DNA of 64,000 nucleotides. Origin: Bradyrhizobium sp. ISRA464 (GTDB lineage: Bacteria > Pseudomonadota > Alphaproteobacteria > Rhizobiales > Xanthobacteraceae). Made by a program: the position numbers and the translations under genes. Below, one piece after another: positions 19,277-27,798 of this stretch. Numbering within the stretch: the stretch's first letter is position 1; each line of letters begins with the position of its first letter. The stretch is taken from positions 7,068,001 to 7,132,000 of the forward strand of contig NZ_CP094526.1 of NCBI RefSeq assembly GCF_029910095.1, given 5' to 3'. The notes under the pieces were generated by a model, which was given only the letters and a program-made list of their open reading frames with translations, searched no databases and was not told where the DNA came from.

Positions 19277-20107
19277 CTACGCGCTGCGCAGCGTGACCGG
19301 CGCGGTCTCGGAGCCGTTGTCGTCGAGATCGACGGCCGGCTTGTCCATCGCCACGACAACCTCGATGCCGCGCGAATGGCAGATGTTGGCGAGGCCGGCG
19401 GGCAGCGGCGAATCGGTGACGAAGGTCTGGATCTGGCTGATATGGGCAATGCGCACCGGCGCGCTGCGGCGGAGCTTGGTCGCGTCCGACACCAGCATGA
19501 CGTTGCGCGCATTGGCGATGATCGCCTGCGCGACCTGCACCTCGCGATAGTCGAAGTCGAGCAGCGCGCCCTCCTCGTCGATCGCGGATGCGCCGATGAT
19601 GGCGTAGTCGACCTTGAACTGGCCGATCAGTTGCGTCGCCGTCGAGCCGACCACGGCGCCGTCGGCACGGCGCACGGTGCCGCCCGCCACCACCACCTCG
19701 ATCCGCGGATGGCGGTAGAGCAGCATCGCGACGTTGAGGTTGTTGGTGATGACCAGGAGATCCTCGTGCGAGGTCAGCGCGCTCGCGACCTCCTCCGTCG
19801 TGGTGCCGATATTGATGAACAGCGAGCAGCCGTTCGGGATCCGCGCGGCCGCGGCGGCGCCGATCGCCTTCTTCTCCTCGGCGGCGACGAAGCGGCGGGC
19901 CTCATAGGCCAGATTTTCCACGCCGGAGGCGATGATCGCGCCGCCATGGATGCGGGTCAGCGAGCGCTGGTCGCAGAGATCGTTGAGGTCCTTGCGGATG
20001 GTCTGCGCCGACACCTCGAACCGCTTGGCAAGGTCCTCCACCATCACCCGGCCGAAGGCGCGTGCGATGTTGAGGATTTCAGTCTGACGATGGGAGAGTC
20101 CGGCCAC
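19277..20107 (-). CDS. glpR: DeoR-family transcriptional repressor GlpR
   Basis: A 276-residue regulator. The N-terminal DeoR helix-turn-helix (about residues 6-58) reads RQTEILNIARAFGRV... VSAQTIRKDLNDL with the RIHGGA family block. The C-terminal sugar-phosphate sensor domain contains NIGTTTEEVA. The start is GTG with AAGGGTG upstream. Its position upstream of glpD on the same strand supports a role as glycerol-3-phosphate-responsive repressor of the glp operon. In R. leguminosarum glpR lies just after glpD; here it is before it. Confidence 0.9.
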   Translation of the reverse strand: MAGLSHRQTEILNIARAFGRVMVEDLAKRFEVSAQTIRKDLNDLCDQRSLTRIHGGAIIASGVENLAYEARRFVAAEEKKAIGAAAAARIPNGCSLFINIGTTTEEVASALTSHEDLLVITNNLNVAMLLYRHPRIEVVVAGGTVRRADGAVVGSTATQLIGQFKVDYAIIGASAIDEEGALLDFDYREVQVAQAIIANARNVMLVSDATKLRRSAPVRIAHISQIQTFVTDSPLPAGLANICHSRGIEVVVAMDKPAVDLDDNGSETAPVTLRSA

Positions 20108-20233
20108 GGCGGCACCCTTGAAATGGCAAGTTCCCCATGGTGCGACCGTTCTGCACGGAGGTCAACGAGCAAGCGCCGCCAAACGTCAAACGCCGCGACG
20201 ACGGCGCGCCGGCGCTTTCGGCGCGAGAATGCC

Positions 20234-20908
20234 TCACCACGCCATGGCCGACGCGACCAGCCTGATCAGTTCGGGATCGTCGAAGGCCCGGGCGCTGGCG
20301 ATTGCGCCGGCTGCGACCAGATCGGCGTGGCTAAGTCCGGTGCGCATCCCGATCGTCGCGATCCCCGCGGCGGTGGCGGATTGAATGCCGGAGCGGGAAT
20401 CCTCGAACGCCAGCGCGGCCTGCGCCGCTGCGCCGGCGAGGCGCAACCCTTCCAGATAGGGCAATGGGTGGGGCTTGCCATGGGCCAGTTCGTCGCCGAT
20501 CACGACGGCCTTGAAGCGATGCGCGATGCCCAGCCCCGACAGCAGCAATTCGGCATTCGGGCGCGGCGCGTTGGTCACCGCGACCATGGGAACGCCGGCG
20601 CGATCCGCCTGGTCGAGCAGCGCCATCAATCCCGGCACCGGTGCGATCTGGCCGCCGATCTTCTCGCGGAAGATCCGTTCTTTCTCACCCAGGATGACGG
20701 CGCGGCGCTCCGGCGCCTCGTGCGCCAGGAAACGTTCGCCGATCGACGCGTTGGAAAAACCCTGCAGCTCCTTGCCGAAGCGTGCGTGATCGAACTCATG
20801 TCCGTGAGGGCCGAGCACTTCGTTGAAGGCGGCCAGGTGAAGCGGATCCGTATCGGCCAGCGTGCCGTCAATGTCGAACAGCAGCGCCTTGCGTTGTTCC
20901 TGCAGCAT
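20234..20908 (-). CDS. HAD-superfamily phosphatase (subfamily IA)
   Basis: A 224-residue phosphatase or phosphomutase. Motif I is LFDIDGTLADTD with both catalytic Asp residues. Motif II is AVTNAPR, motif III is GKPHP with the Lys, and motif IV is AFEDSRSGI. The helical cap lies between residues ~20 and 90. It is close to beta-phosphoglucomutase/phosphoglycolate phosphatase-like enzymes. It precedes glpR by about 125 nt in gene order. A role with glycerol phosphates is possible but is only a guess. Confidence 0.88.
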   Translation of the reverse strand: MLQEQRKALLFDIDGTLADTDPLHLAAFNEVLGPHGHEFDHARFGKELQGFSNASIGERFLAHEAPERRAVILGEKERIFREKIGGQIAPVPGLMALLDQADRAGVPMVAVTNAPRPNAELLLSGLGIAHRFKAVVIGDELAHGKPHPLPYLEGLRLAGAAAQAALAFEDSRSGIQSATAAGIATIGMRTGLSHADLVAAGAIASARAFDDPELIRLVASAMAW

Positions 20909-20989
20909 CCGAGCAATGGTTCCGTCAACCCGGATGCATCAATACAGGCTATTGCAGCGCGCGCAAATGACGCGCCGCCAGCGGCCTCT

Positions 20990-21184
20990 TCACGAGGCCA
21001 TCTGCAGATCCTGGCCGGTGACGAGGCGGCGCGCCGCACGCTCGGCCTCGCGTGCGTTGCGGAAGATGCGGCCTTCAAGGGCCTCGAAGCGGGGCGACGC
21101 TGCAAAGAACTGGAATCCGCGCGCATCGCGCACCACGATACCCGCGGTCTGTGAACTTACTTCGATAACGTAGCTGTCGGACAT
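20990..21184 (-). CDS. small conserved hypothetical protein
   Basis: A 64-residue protein starting MSDSYVIEVSSQTAGIVV with a regular amphipathic C-terminal part (FRNAREAERAARRLV). The composition looks protein-like. The ATG at 21184 is chosen on sequence character; the frame stays open upstream to 21418, so a longer form cannot be excluded. A 13-bp inverted repeat abuts this ATG, leaving no room for a normal ribosome site. The function is unknown. Confidence 0.6.
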   Translation of the reverse strand: MSDSYVIEVSSQTAGIVVRDARGFQFFAASPRFEALEGRIFRNAREAERAARRLVTGQDLQMAS

Positions 21185-21216
21185 TGTAGGCCTCGGTTGG
21201 ACTCCGAGGCCTACAA
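21184..21216 (-). promoter_or_regulatory. 13-bp hairpin directly abutting a start codon
   Basis: On the mRNA strand TTGTAGGCCTCGG pairs with CCGAGGCCTACAA around a 7-nt loop. The last base of the stem is the A of the ATG of the 64-residue gene. The stem occupies the place where a ribosome-binding site should be. Confidence 0.7.
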
Positions 21217-21362
21217 CGGCATCGATGCCCGTTTGTTCCTCAGGCATTTCGCAGGCGGCGATGCGCCGCGGCATGGGGCTCGACTCTGAATTGATCAGAA
21301 TCGGGCTTGGTTTTGACACGGTTTCTTGAGGCGCGCCGGCATCTGATTCGCGCGATGACGCC

Positions 21363-21794
21363 CTACGTCTTGATCGTCGCGCCAGCGCGCTGGATCGGCT
21401 GCGGATGGCCCTGGTCATCGATCGAGACGTAGGTGAAGTTGCCGTCGGTCACCAGGATCGACTGCTGATCGCGGCGGCGCAGCACCCAGGCTTCCAGATG
21501 CACGGTGACCGAGGTGCGGCCGACCCGCACCAGATTGGCGTGGACCGAGACGAGGTCGCCGACATAGACGGGCTTGCGGAAATTCATCGCCTCGATCGCG
21601 ACGGTCACGGTGCGGGACTTCGCCACCTTGGAGGCGAACACGCCGCCGCCGAGGTCCATCTGGCTGAGCAGCCAGCCGCCGAAGATGTCGCCATTGGCGT
21701 TGGTGTCGGCCGGCATCGCCAGCGCGCGGATGCAGAGATCGCCCTGCGGCTCGTTCCCGGAAATCGGCGGCGCGTGGATATGGGTGTCGGTCAC
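21363..21794 (-). CDS. acyl-CoA thioesterase (hotdog fold, YciA/BFIT type)
   Basis: A 143-residue hotdog-fold thioesterase that hydrolyses acyl-CoAs. Family features are ALAMPADTNANGDIFGGWLLSQMD, containing the catalytic-region NGDIFGGW, and VAIEAMNFRKPVYVGD. The GTG start at 21794 overlaps the fadJ stop by four bases (GTGA), which fixes the start and shows it is the last gene of the fad operon. It may release CoA during beta-oxidation. Confidence 0.88.
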   Translation of the reverse strand: MTDTHIHAPPISGNEPQGDLCIRALAMPADTNANGDIFGGWLLSQMDLGGGVFASKVAKSRTVTVAIEAMNFRKPVYVGDLVSVHANLVRVGRTSVTVHLEAWVLRRRDQQSILVTDGNFTYVSIDDQGHPQPIQRAGATIKT

Positions 21795-23887
21795 TTGAAG
21801 TTCTCCCAGCCGGCATCGGGCGTGAAACGGTCGCCGAATTTCTGCGTGAGCGCGCGCAGCGCGGACACCACATTGTCGACGCCGCGGGTGCGCGCATAGT
21901 TGAGCGGGCCGCCGCGGAACGGCGCATAGCCGGTGCCGAAGATCATCGCGCCGTCGACCATGTCGGCATCGTCGACAATGCCTTCGCGCAAGGCCGCGAC
22001 GCACACGTTCGAGGTCGGCAGCACCAGGCGGTCGATCATCTCGTCGGTCACCCGGGGTCCGGTCTCCGGCAGCGGCGTCTTCTCCGCCTTGCCGTCTTTC
22101 CAGGTGTAGAAGCCCTTGCCGGTCTTGCGGCCGAGCTCGCCGCGCGTGACCTTCTCGCGCAGCCAGGCCGGCGTCGGCGGCAGATGGTCACCGAATTTCG
22201 AGCGCAGCATATCGCCGACGTCGAGACAGATGTCGAGGCCGACCTGGTCGGCGAGCTCGATCGGTCCCATCGGCATGCCGAACTCCACCGCGGCCGCATC
22301 GATCAGGCGCTGGTCGGTCTTCTCGTCCAGCATCACCATCGCCTCCAGCATGTAGGGCGTCAGCGCGCGGTTGACCAGGAAGCCGGGCGAACTCTTCACC
22401 GGCAGCGGCAGGCGATCGATGGCGCCGACGAAGGCGAGCGCCTCCTTGAGCATCGTGGCATCGGTGCCGTCATGGCTGACGACCTCGACGAGTTGCAGCC
22501 GCGACACCGGATTGAAGAAATGCAGACCGAGCAGCCGCTCCGGCCTTGCCAGCGTGGTGCGCAGATCCTGCAGCGGGATGCTGGAGGTGTTGGTGGCGAG
22601 GATCGCGCCTTGCTTCATCCTCGGCTCGAGGCCGGCATAGACCTTCTGCTTCAGCTCGAGCTTTTCCGGCACCGCCTCGATGATCAGGTCGGCGTTGCGG
22701 ACACCCTCGCCGTCCATGTCGGGAATCAGGCGATCCAGCGCGTCGCGCTGGTCGATCCGCTTGCGCATGATCTTGCCGAACAGATCGGCGGCGCGCTTGA
22801 TCGCGCCCGCGATCGGCTCGGCCTTCATGTCGGCCAGCGTCGTCAGCATGTCCTGGTTGGCACACCAGGCGGCGATATCACCGCCCATCGCGCCGGCGCC
22901 GATAATGTGGACGTGCCGAACCTTGTTGCCGCTGCCCGCCGCCTTCTTCATCTGCTCGCGCAGGAAGAAGACCCGGATCAGGTTCTGCGCGGTGGGCGTC
23001 ACCATCAGCTTGGCGAACGACGTCTTTTCCGCGTTCAGCATCGCCGCGCGGTTGCCGGCATGTTTCTCCCAGAGATCGATCAGCGCATAGGGCGCGGGAT
23101 AGTGTGCGCGCGGCGCGGCCTTCCCGGCCTCACTGCGCATGCGGCTCGCGAGGAAGCCACGCACGGGCGCGAGGTTGAGCAGCAAATTCAACATCCCCGG
23201 CCTAGCGCGCTTCAGGCGGCCGAACACCGCGTCCTTCACGGCGTTGCGGACGTGACGCTCCTGCGTGACGGCGTCGACCAGGCCGAGCGTTTTGGCGCGC
23301 CGCGCGTCGATCGTCTTGCCGGTCAGCATCAGCGTCATCGCCTGCATCGGATTGATCAGCTCGGTGAAGCGCACGGTGCCGCCAAGACCGGGATGCAGGC
23401 CGAGCAGCACCTCGGGAAAGCCGAAGCGCGCGTCGTCGATCGCGATCCGCATCTGGCAGGCCAGCGCGACCTCGAGCCCGCCGCCGAGGCAGAAGCCGTG
23501 GATCACCGCAACCGACGGCACGCGCAACGCTTCCAGCCGGTCGATCACCGCATGCGCCCGGCTGATCTCGGTTTCGACCGCGCGCGGATCGCTGACGCCG
23601 CGGAATTCGTTGACATCGGCGCCGGCGATGAAGCCACTCCGCTTCGCCGAACGGATCACGAGGCCGGCCGGCCGCTGGGTCTCCAGCGCCGACACGATCG
23701 CGTTGAGCTCGTCGATCATGTCGGCGGAGATCGTGTTGGCGCTGGCGCCTGTGCGATCGAACAGCAACCAGGCGATGCCGTCCTCGTCGCGCGTCAGCTT
23801 GAAATTCCGGTAGGGGCCGTCGGCCGCAGGCGTCGGCCCGAGTTCGAGCACGCGATCGGCGAGGACGTCCATGATCTCAGAATCCAT
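21791..23887 (-). CDS. fadJ: bifunctional enoyl-CoA hydratase / 3-hydroxyacyl-CoA dehydrogenase
   Basis: A 698-residue multifunctional beta-oxidation enzyme. The N-terminal crotonase domain has the oxyanion-hole blocks FIAGADVNEF and GFCLGGGLEVALACQ. The central 3HCDH NAD-binding domain starts at VHIIGAGAMGGDIAAW and carries the signature block LLGLHFFNPV. Two C-terminal 3HCDH helical domains follow (SPGFLVNR...). The ATG at 23887 lies 2 nt after the thiolase stop codon; a longer upstream frame overlaps the thiolase and was rejected. fadJ is used loosely; fadB is the close alternative. Confidence 0.93.
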   Translation of the reverse strand: MDSEIMDVLADRVLELGPTPAADGPYRNFKLTRDEDGIAWLLFDRTGASANTISADMIDELNAIVSALETQRPAGLVIRSAKRSGFIAGADVNEFRGVSDPRAVETEISRAHAVIDRLEALRVPSVAVIHGFCLGGGLEVALACQMRIAIDDARFGFPEVLLGLHPGLGGTVRFTELINPMQAMTLMLTGKTIDARRAKTLGLVDAVTQERHVRNAVKDAVFGRLKRARPGMLNLLLNLAPVRGFLASRMRSEAGKAAPRAHYPAPYALIDLWEKHAGNRAAMLNAEKTSFAKLMVTPTAQNLIRVFFLREQMKKAAGSGNKVRHVHIIGAGAMGGDIAAWCANQDMLTTLADMKAEPIAGAIKRAADLFGKIMRKRIDQRDALDRLIPDMDGEGVRNADLIIEAVPEKLELKQKVYAGLEPRMKQGAILATNTSSIPLQDLRTTLARPERLLGLHFFNPVSRLQLVEVVSHDGTDATMLKEALAFVGAIDRLPLPVKSSPGFLVNRALTPYMLEAMVMLDEKTDQRLIDAAAVEFGMPMGPIELADQVGLDICLDVGDMLRSKFGDHLPPTPAWLREKVTRGELGRKTGKGFYTWKDGKAEKTPLPETGPRVTDEMIDRLVLPTSNVCVAALREGIVDDADMVDGAMIFGTGYAPFRGGPLNYARTRGVDNVVSALRALTQKFGDRFTPDAGWENFK

Positions 23888-23889
23888 GA

Positions 23890-25173
23890 TCACACCGTCT
23901 CTATCAACATCGCGCCGCCCTGCCCGCCGCCGATGCATTCGGTGGCGACGCCACGCCTGGTGCCGAGCCGCTTCATCGCATTGACGAGATGCAGCACGAT
24001 ACGGTTGCCGCTGGTGCCGACGGGATGGCCGAGGCTGATCGCGCCGCCATCGACATTGAGCCTGGCACGGTCGATCTCGCCGGCCGCGCCGTCGAAGCCA
24101 AGGATCTCGCGGCAGAACCTATCGTCGTTCCAGGCGGCGAGGCAGCCGAGCACCTGCGTGGCAAAGGCCTCGTTCAATTCCCAGGTCTCGACATCCTGCA
24201 GCGTCAACCCGTTGCGCTTCAAAAGCGCGCTCGCCGACAGCACCGGACCCAGCCCCATGATCGAGGGATCGAGCGCCGACCATTGGCTGTCGAGGATGAC
24301 GGCCTTCGGCGTCAGCCCGTGTTTTGCAACGGCAGTTTCCGAGGCGAGGATCATCCACGAGGCGCCATCGGTGATCTGCGAGGAATTGCCGGCGGTGACC
24401 TGGCCCCAGGGACGCTCAAACACCGGCTTCAGCTTTGCCAGCGTCTCCGGCGTCGAGTCCGGGCGAACACCGTCGTCATGATCGTAGAACTTGCCCTCGC
24501 GGGAGAACGCGGTCTCGACCTCGCCCTTGAGAAAACCCTGCTTCTGTGCGTTCGCGAGCCGCTGGTGGCTTTCGGCGGCATAGGCGTCGGATTGCGCGCG
24601 GGTAATGCCGAAGAGATGGCCGACCTTCTCGGCGGTCTGCCCCATGTTGAGCTCGGTGATCGGATCGGTGAGCCCGCGCTCCAGCCCGATGATCGGCTTG
24701 AAATAGCTCGGCTTCACCTTCAGCGCGGCAGCGATCTTGGCGCCCATGCCCTTGGCGCCGGCAAGCCCTGCGAACCAGCGCACGCCGGCATTGGGCCAGA
24801 CCAGCGGCGCGTGGCTCAGCGCCTCGGCGCCGCCCGCAAGGATCAGGTCGGAAATCCCCTCGCGGATGTAGCGGTAGCCGGTATCGATCGACTGCATGCC
24901 GGAGCCGCAATTGATCTGCATCGTGAAGGCGACCATCTTCTCGCCCATGCCAAGCCGGAGCGCGGCGACACGCGCCGGGTTCATCTCGTCCGCGATCACG
25001 TTGACGCAGCCGAGGATCACCTGGTCGAAGGCAGTGGGTGCGAAGGGCTGACGCGCCAGCAACGGCCGCCCGCATTGCACGGCGAGATCGACCGGGGTGA
25101 ACGGGCCGGGACCCGAGCGCGCCTTCAGGAACGGCGTCCGGCTGCCGTCGACGATAAAGACTGGTCGCGCCAT
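23890..25173 (-). CDS. fadI: acetyl-CoA C-acyltransferase (beta-ketothiolase)
   Basis: A 427-residue thiolase performing the last beta-oxidation step. Catalytic residues are Cys in INCGSGMQS, His in SLGHPVGTSGNR and Cys in ECIGGGQGGA. Family block WELNEAFATQVL is also present. The ATG at 25173 overlaps the fadE stop by one base. The length is that of FadI-type rather than the shorter FadA-type thiolases, fitting its partner FadJ. Confidence 0.92.
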   Translation of the reverse strand: MARPVFIVDGSRTPFLKARSGPGPFTPVDLAVQCGRPLLARQPFAPTAFDQVILGCVNVIADEMNPARVAALRLGMGEKMVAFTMQINCGSGMQSIDTGYRYIREGISDLILAGGAEALSHAPLVWPNAGVRWFAGLAGAKGMGAKIAAALKVKPSYFKPIIGLERGLTDPITELNMGQTAEKVGHLFGITRAQSDAYAAESHQRLANAQKQGFLKGEVETAFSREGKFYDHDDGVRPDSTPETLAKLKPVFERPWGQVTAGNSSQITDGASWMILASETAVAKHGLTPKAVILDSQWSALDPSIMGLGPVLSASALLKRNGLTLQDVETWELNEAFATQVLGCLAAWNDDRFCREILGFDGAAGEIDRARLNVDGGAISLGHPVGTSGNRIVLHLVNAMKRLGTRRGVATECIGGGQGGAMLIETV

Positions 25174-27440
25174 CAGCCCGCCGCCCTCTGCTCACCCAGT
25201 TCCTGGAAGAACTGATGCACATTGGCGGATTTCTTGTAAATCGGGGACAGTGCCTCCGGCGCAAAATCATCGACCTCGATGACCTTGGCAACGGCCTCGT
25301 GGGCGGCGGCGAGCTTTTCGCCGTCGCTTTGGGTGATGACGCCCTTGGCGACCGCGTCCTTCCAGTCATGCAGGCGCGCCGCGCGCAACTGCCTGGCCGC
25401 GTCCTCGGCCTCGGCCACCAGGCGGAAGGCCTTCTCCAGCCGCGCGACGCCGCGATCGTCCTCGACAAAGGCGAGATCCGGCGTCAGGCGGTCGCGCGCC
25501 GCCGACGGCGACAGCACGAGCTGCGCGCATTGCTGCACGACGCGGTCCGACGGACCTGTGACGCGCGCGCCGAAGGGCTGGATCAGGAATTTCAAGACCC
25601 AGCCGACGACACGGTTCGGCAGGTTGGCGAAGATTTCCGCAAAGCGGTTCTCGATGGTCTTGAAGCCGGTCGCCATGCACCATTCGAGCGCGGGAAGATC
25701 CTCCTTCTGCCGGCCCTCGTCCTGCCAGCGCTTCAGCGCGGCAGAGAGCAAGTACAGCTCGGACAGGATGTCGCCGAAGCGGGCGGAGAGCATCTCCTTG
25801 CGCTTCAGCGCGCCGCCGAGCGTGAGCAGCGCCATATCGGCGCACAATGCGAACGCCGACGAATAGCGCGAGAGCTGGCGATAGAACTCGGTCGCCTCCC
25901 CGGCATCCGGGGCCGGTGCGAACAGGCCGCCGGTCCAGCTCCGGCCCCAGGCGCGGAACATGGTCGCAAAGCTGTGACCGATATGCTCCCAGAGCGCAGC
26001 GTCGAAGGCGGTCAGACCCTTGTCGCGATCGGGCTCGCCGAGCGCGTTCATCTCCTGCAGCAGATAGGGATGCGCGCGGATCGCGCCCTGCCCGAACACG
26101 ATCAGGTTGCGGGTCAGGATATTGGCGCCCTCGACCGTGATGCCAACCGGCACCGAGCGGTAGAGCTGGCCGAGATAGTTCTGCGGTCCGTCGATCACGG
26201 CCTTGCCGCCATGGATGTCCATCGCGTCGTCGATCGCGACCCGCATCCGCTCGGAGGCATGCAACTTCATGATGCCGGAGATGACGGCCGGATGATGCCC
26301 CTCGTTCAGCGCGGCGCAGGTCAGCCGCCGCGCAGCGTCGAGCAGATAGGCTGTCGCCGCGATGCGGGCGAGCGGCTCCTCGATGCCCTCGAATTTCGAG
26401 ATCGAGATGCCGAACTGCTCACGGATGCGGGCATAGGCGCCGCTGGTGCGCGCGGCATAGGCGGCGCCGGCCGCCGACAGCGACGGCAGCGAGATGCCGC
26501 GGCCGGCGGCAAGCGCCGTCATCAGCATCTTCCAGCCCTGGCCGAGCCGTGCCTCGCCGCCGATGATGTAATCGAGCGGGATGAAGACATCGCGTCCCCA
26601 GTTCGGGCCGTTCTGGAACACCTGCATCGCCGGCAGATGGCGGTGGCCGATCGAGACACCCGGCAGATGCGTCGGGATCAATGCAACGGTGATGCCGAGC
26701 TCTTCCTCACTTCCGACCAGATGATCGGGGTCATAGGCCTTGAAGGCGAGCCCGAGCAGCGTGGCGACGGGCCCGAGCGTGATGTAGCGCTTGTGCCAGT
26801 TGAGCTTCAGCCCGAGCACTTCGCGGCCCTCGAAATTGCCCTTGCAGATGATGCCGGTGTCCATCATCGAGGCGGCGTCCGAGCCCGCTTCGGGGCTGGT
26901 CAGGCCGAAGCAGGGAATGTCGTGGCCGGAGGCCAGCCGCGGCAGCCATTTTTCCTGTTGCTCCCTGGTGCCGAAGCGCATCAAAAGTTCGCCGGGCCCG
27001 AGCGAGTTCGGCACCATCACGGTGACGGCTGCGGTCAGCGAGCGCGAGGAGACTTTGCGCACCACCTCGGAATGCGCGTAAGGCGAGAAGCCGAGGCCGC
27101 CGAATTCCTTCGGGATGATCATGCCGAAGAATTTGTTGCGCTTGATGAAGTCCCAGACCTCGGGCGGCAGATCGCGCCATTCCCAGTTGATCTTCCACTC
27201 GTCGAGCATCGCGCAGAGCTCGTCGACCGGACCGTGAAGGAAGGCCTTCTCCTCGTCGGTCAGTTGGGCCGGCGCGAAGGCAAGCAGCTTCGACCAGTCG
27301 GGATTGCCCGTGAACAGATCGGCGTCCCACCAGACGTCGCCGGCTTCCAGCGCCTCGCGCTCGGTATCCGACATCGTCGGCAGCACGCCACGCGCCCAGG
27401 AGAAAATCGGCTTGGTGATGGTGTCGCGGCGGAAGCTCAT
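25173..27440 (-). CDS. fadE: acyl-CoA dehydrogenase FadE
   Basis: A 755-residue FAD enzyme of the E. coli FadE type, far longer than ordinary acyl-CoA dehydrogenases because of a C-terminal DUF1974 domain. The dehydrogenase core (~80-480) has the flavin block CFGLTSPEAGSDAASM and MDIHGGKAV. It introduces the first double bond in the beta-oxidation cycle. The ATG has GAGGATTCCGCC upstream. It is the first gene of the fadE-fadI-fadJ-thioesterase operon. Confidence 0.95.
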   Translation of the reverse strand: MSFRRDTITKPIFSWARGVLPTMSDTEREALEAGDVWWDADLFTGNPDWSKLLAFAPAQLTDEEKAFLHGPVDELCAMLDEWKINWEWRDLPPEVWDFIKRNKFFGMIIPKEFGGLGFSPYAHSEVVRKVSSRSLTAAVTVMVPNSLGPGELLMRFGTREQQEKWLPRLASGHDIPCFGLTSPEAGSDAASMMDTGIICKGNFEGREVLGLKLNWHKRYITLGPVATLLGLAFKAYDPDHLVGSEEELGITVALIPTHLPGVSIGHRHLPAMQVFQNGPNWGRDVFIPLDYIIGGEARLGQGWKMLMTALAAGRGISLPSLSAAGAAYAARTSGAYARIREQFGISISKFEGIEEPLARIAATAYLLDAARRLTCAALNEGHHPAVISGIMKLHASERMRVAIDDAMDIHGGKAVIDGPQNYLGQLYRSVPVGITVEGANILTRNLIVFGQGAIRAHPYLLQEMNALGEPDRDKGLTAFDAALWEHIGHSFATMFRAWGRSWTGGLFAPAPDAGEATEFYRQLSRYSSAFALCADMALLTLGGALKRKEMLSARFGDILSELYLLSAALKRWQDEGRQKEDLPALEWCMATGFKTIENRFAEIFANLPNRVVGWVLKFLIQPFGARVTGPSDRVVQQCAQLVLSPSAARDRLTPDLAFVEDDRGVARLEKAFRLVAEAEDAARQLRAARLHDWKDAVAKGVITQSDGEKLAAAHEAVAKVIEVDDFAPEALSPIYKKSANVHQFFQELGEQRAAG

Positions 27441-27620
27441 GGCGGAATCCTCATGAATCGGCGGCGCGGGTGCGATGATCCTAGCGGAAAGTGCCGGTCA
27501 CGGGTGAATACTTCCCCCTTCAAATAAAGCGAAATTGACGCGGCAAACGCGCCGATTGTTAACGGCAAGCCGTGCCGTCGGTTCCGAAAGCTGAGGTGCG
27601 ACAATCAGGTAGCCGGGGAT

Positions 27621-27645
27621 GGCGCCGGAGGATCACGCCGGCGCC
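27621..27645. repeat. inverted repeat hairpin
   Basis: GGCGCCGG and CCGGCGCC arms with a 9-nt loop, followed on the plus strand by TTTAA. It lies in the 358-nt gap between the SMP-30 gene and fadE. The T-run is too weak to call it a terminator with confidence. The rest of the gap (27441-27620) holds the fadE upstream region and nothing else recognised. Confidence 0.5.
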
Positions 27646-27692
27646 TTTAACGGGACGAAAGGAATTCTGCGGCGCCATAAGCTGCTTTATCA

Positions 27693-27795
27693 CCTCATCC
27701 CGAGGAGCCGCGCAGCGGCGTCTCCAAGGATGAGGGCACCACAGACGCCTCATGGTTCGAGACGGCGTTCAAGCGCCTCCTCACCATGAGGATTA
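27693..27795. repeat. intergenic palindromic repeat, family B
   Basis: A third family B copy with TCATCCCGAGGAGCCGCGCAG, AAGGATGAGG, CTCATGGTTCGAGACGGCG and CTCACCATGAGGAT blocks. It ends 3 nt before the SMP-30 gene stop, the usual position just beyond a coding end. Confidence 0.75.
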
Positions 27796-27798
27796 CCT

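Noticed and set aside
20234..20908. HAD protein as a glycerol-3-phosphate phosphatase linked to the glp operon
   Set aside because: Adjacency to glpR is the only support. The motifs are common to all subfamily IA HAD enzymes, so no substrate is assigned.
22184..24481. 765-codon plus-strand open frame
   Set aside because: It is the antisense shadow of fadJ and the thiolase gene. Its translation is rich in Arg, His, Asp and Gly with no family features, as expected from high-GC coding DNA read backwards.
25215..27527. 770-codon plus-strand open frame
   Set aside because: It is antisense to fadE, has a biased composition and no ribosome site. The fadE frame is clearly the real gene.
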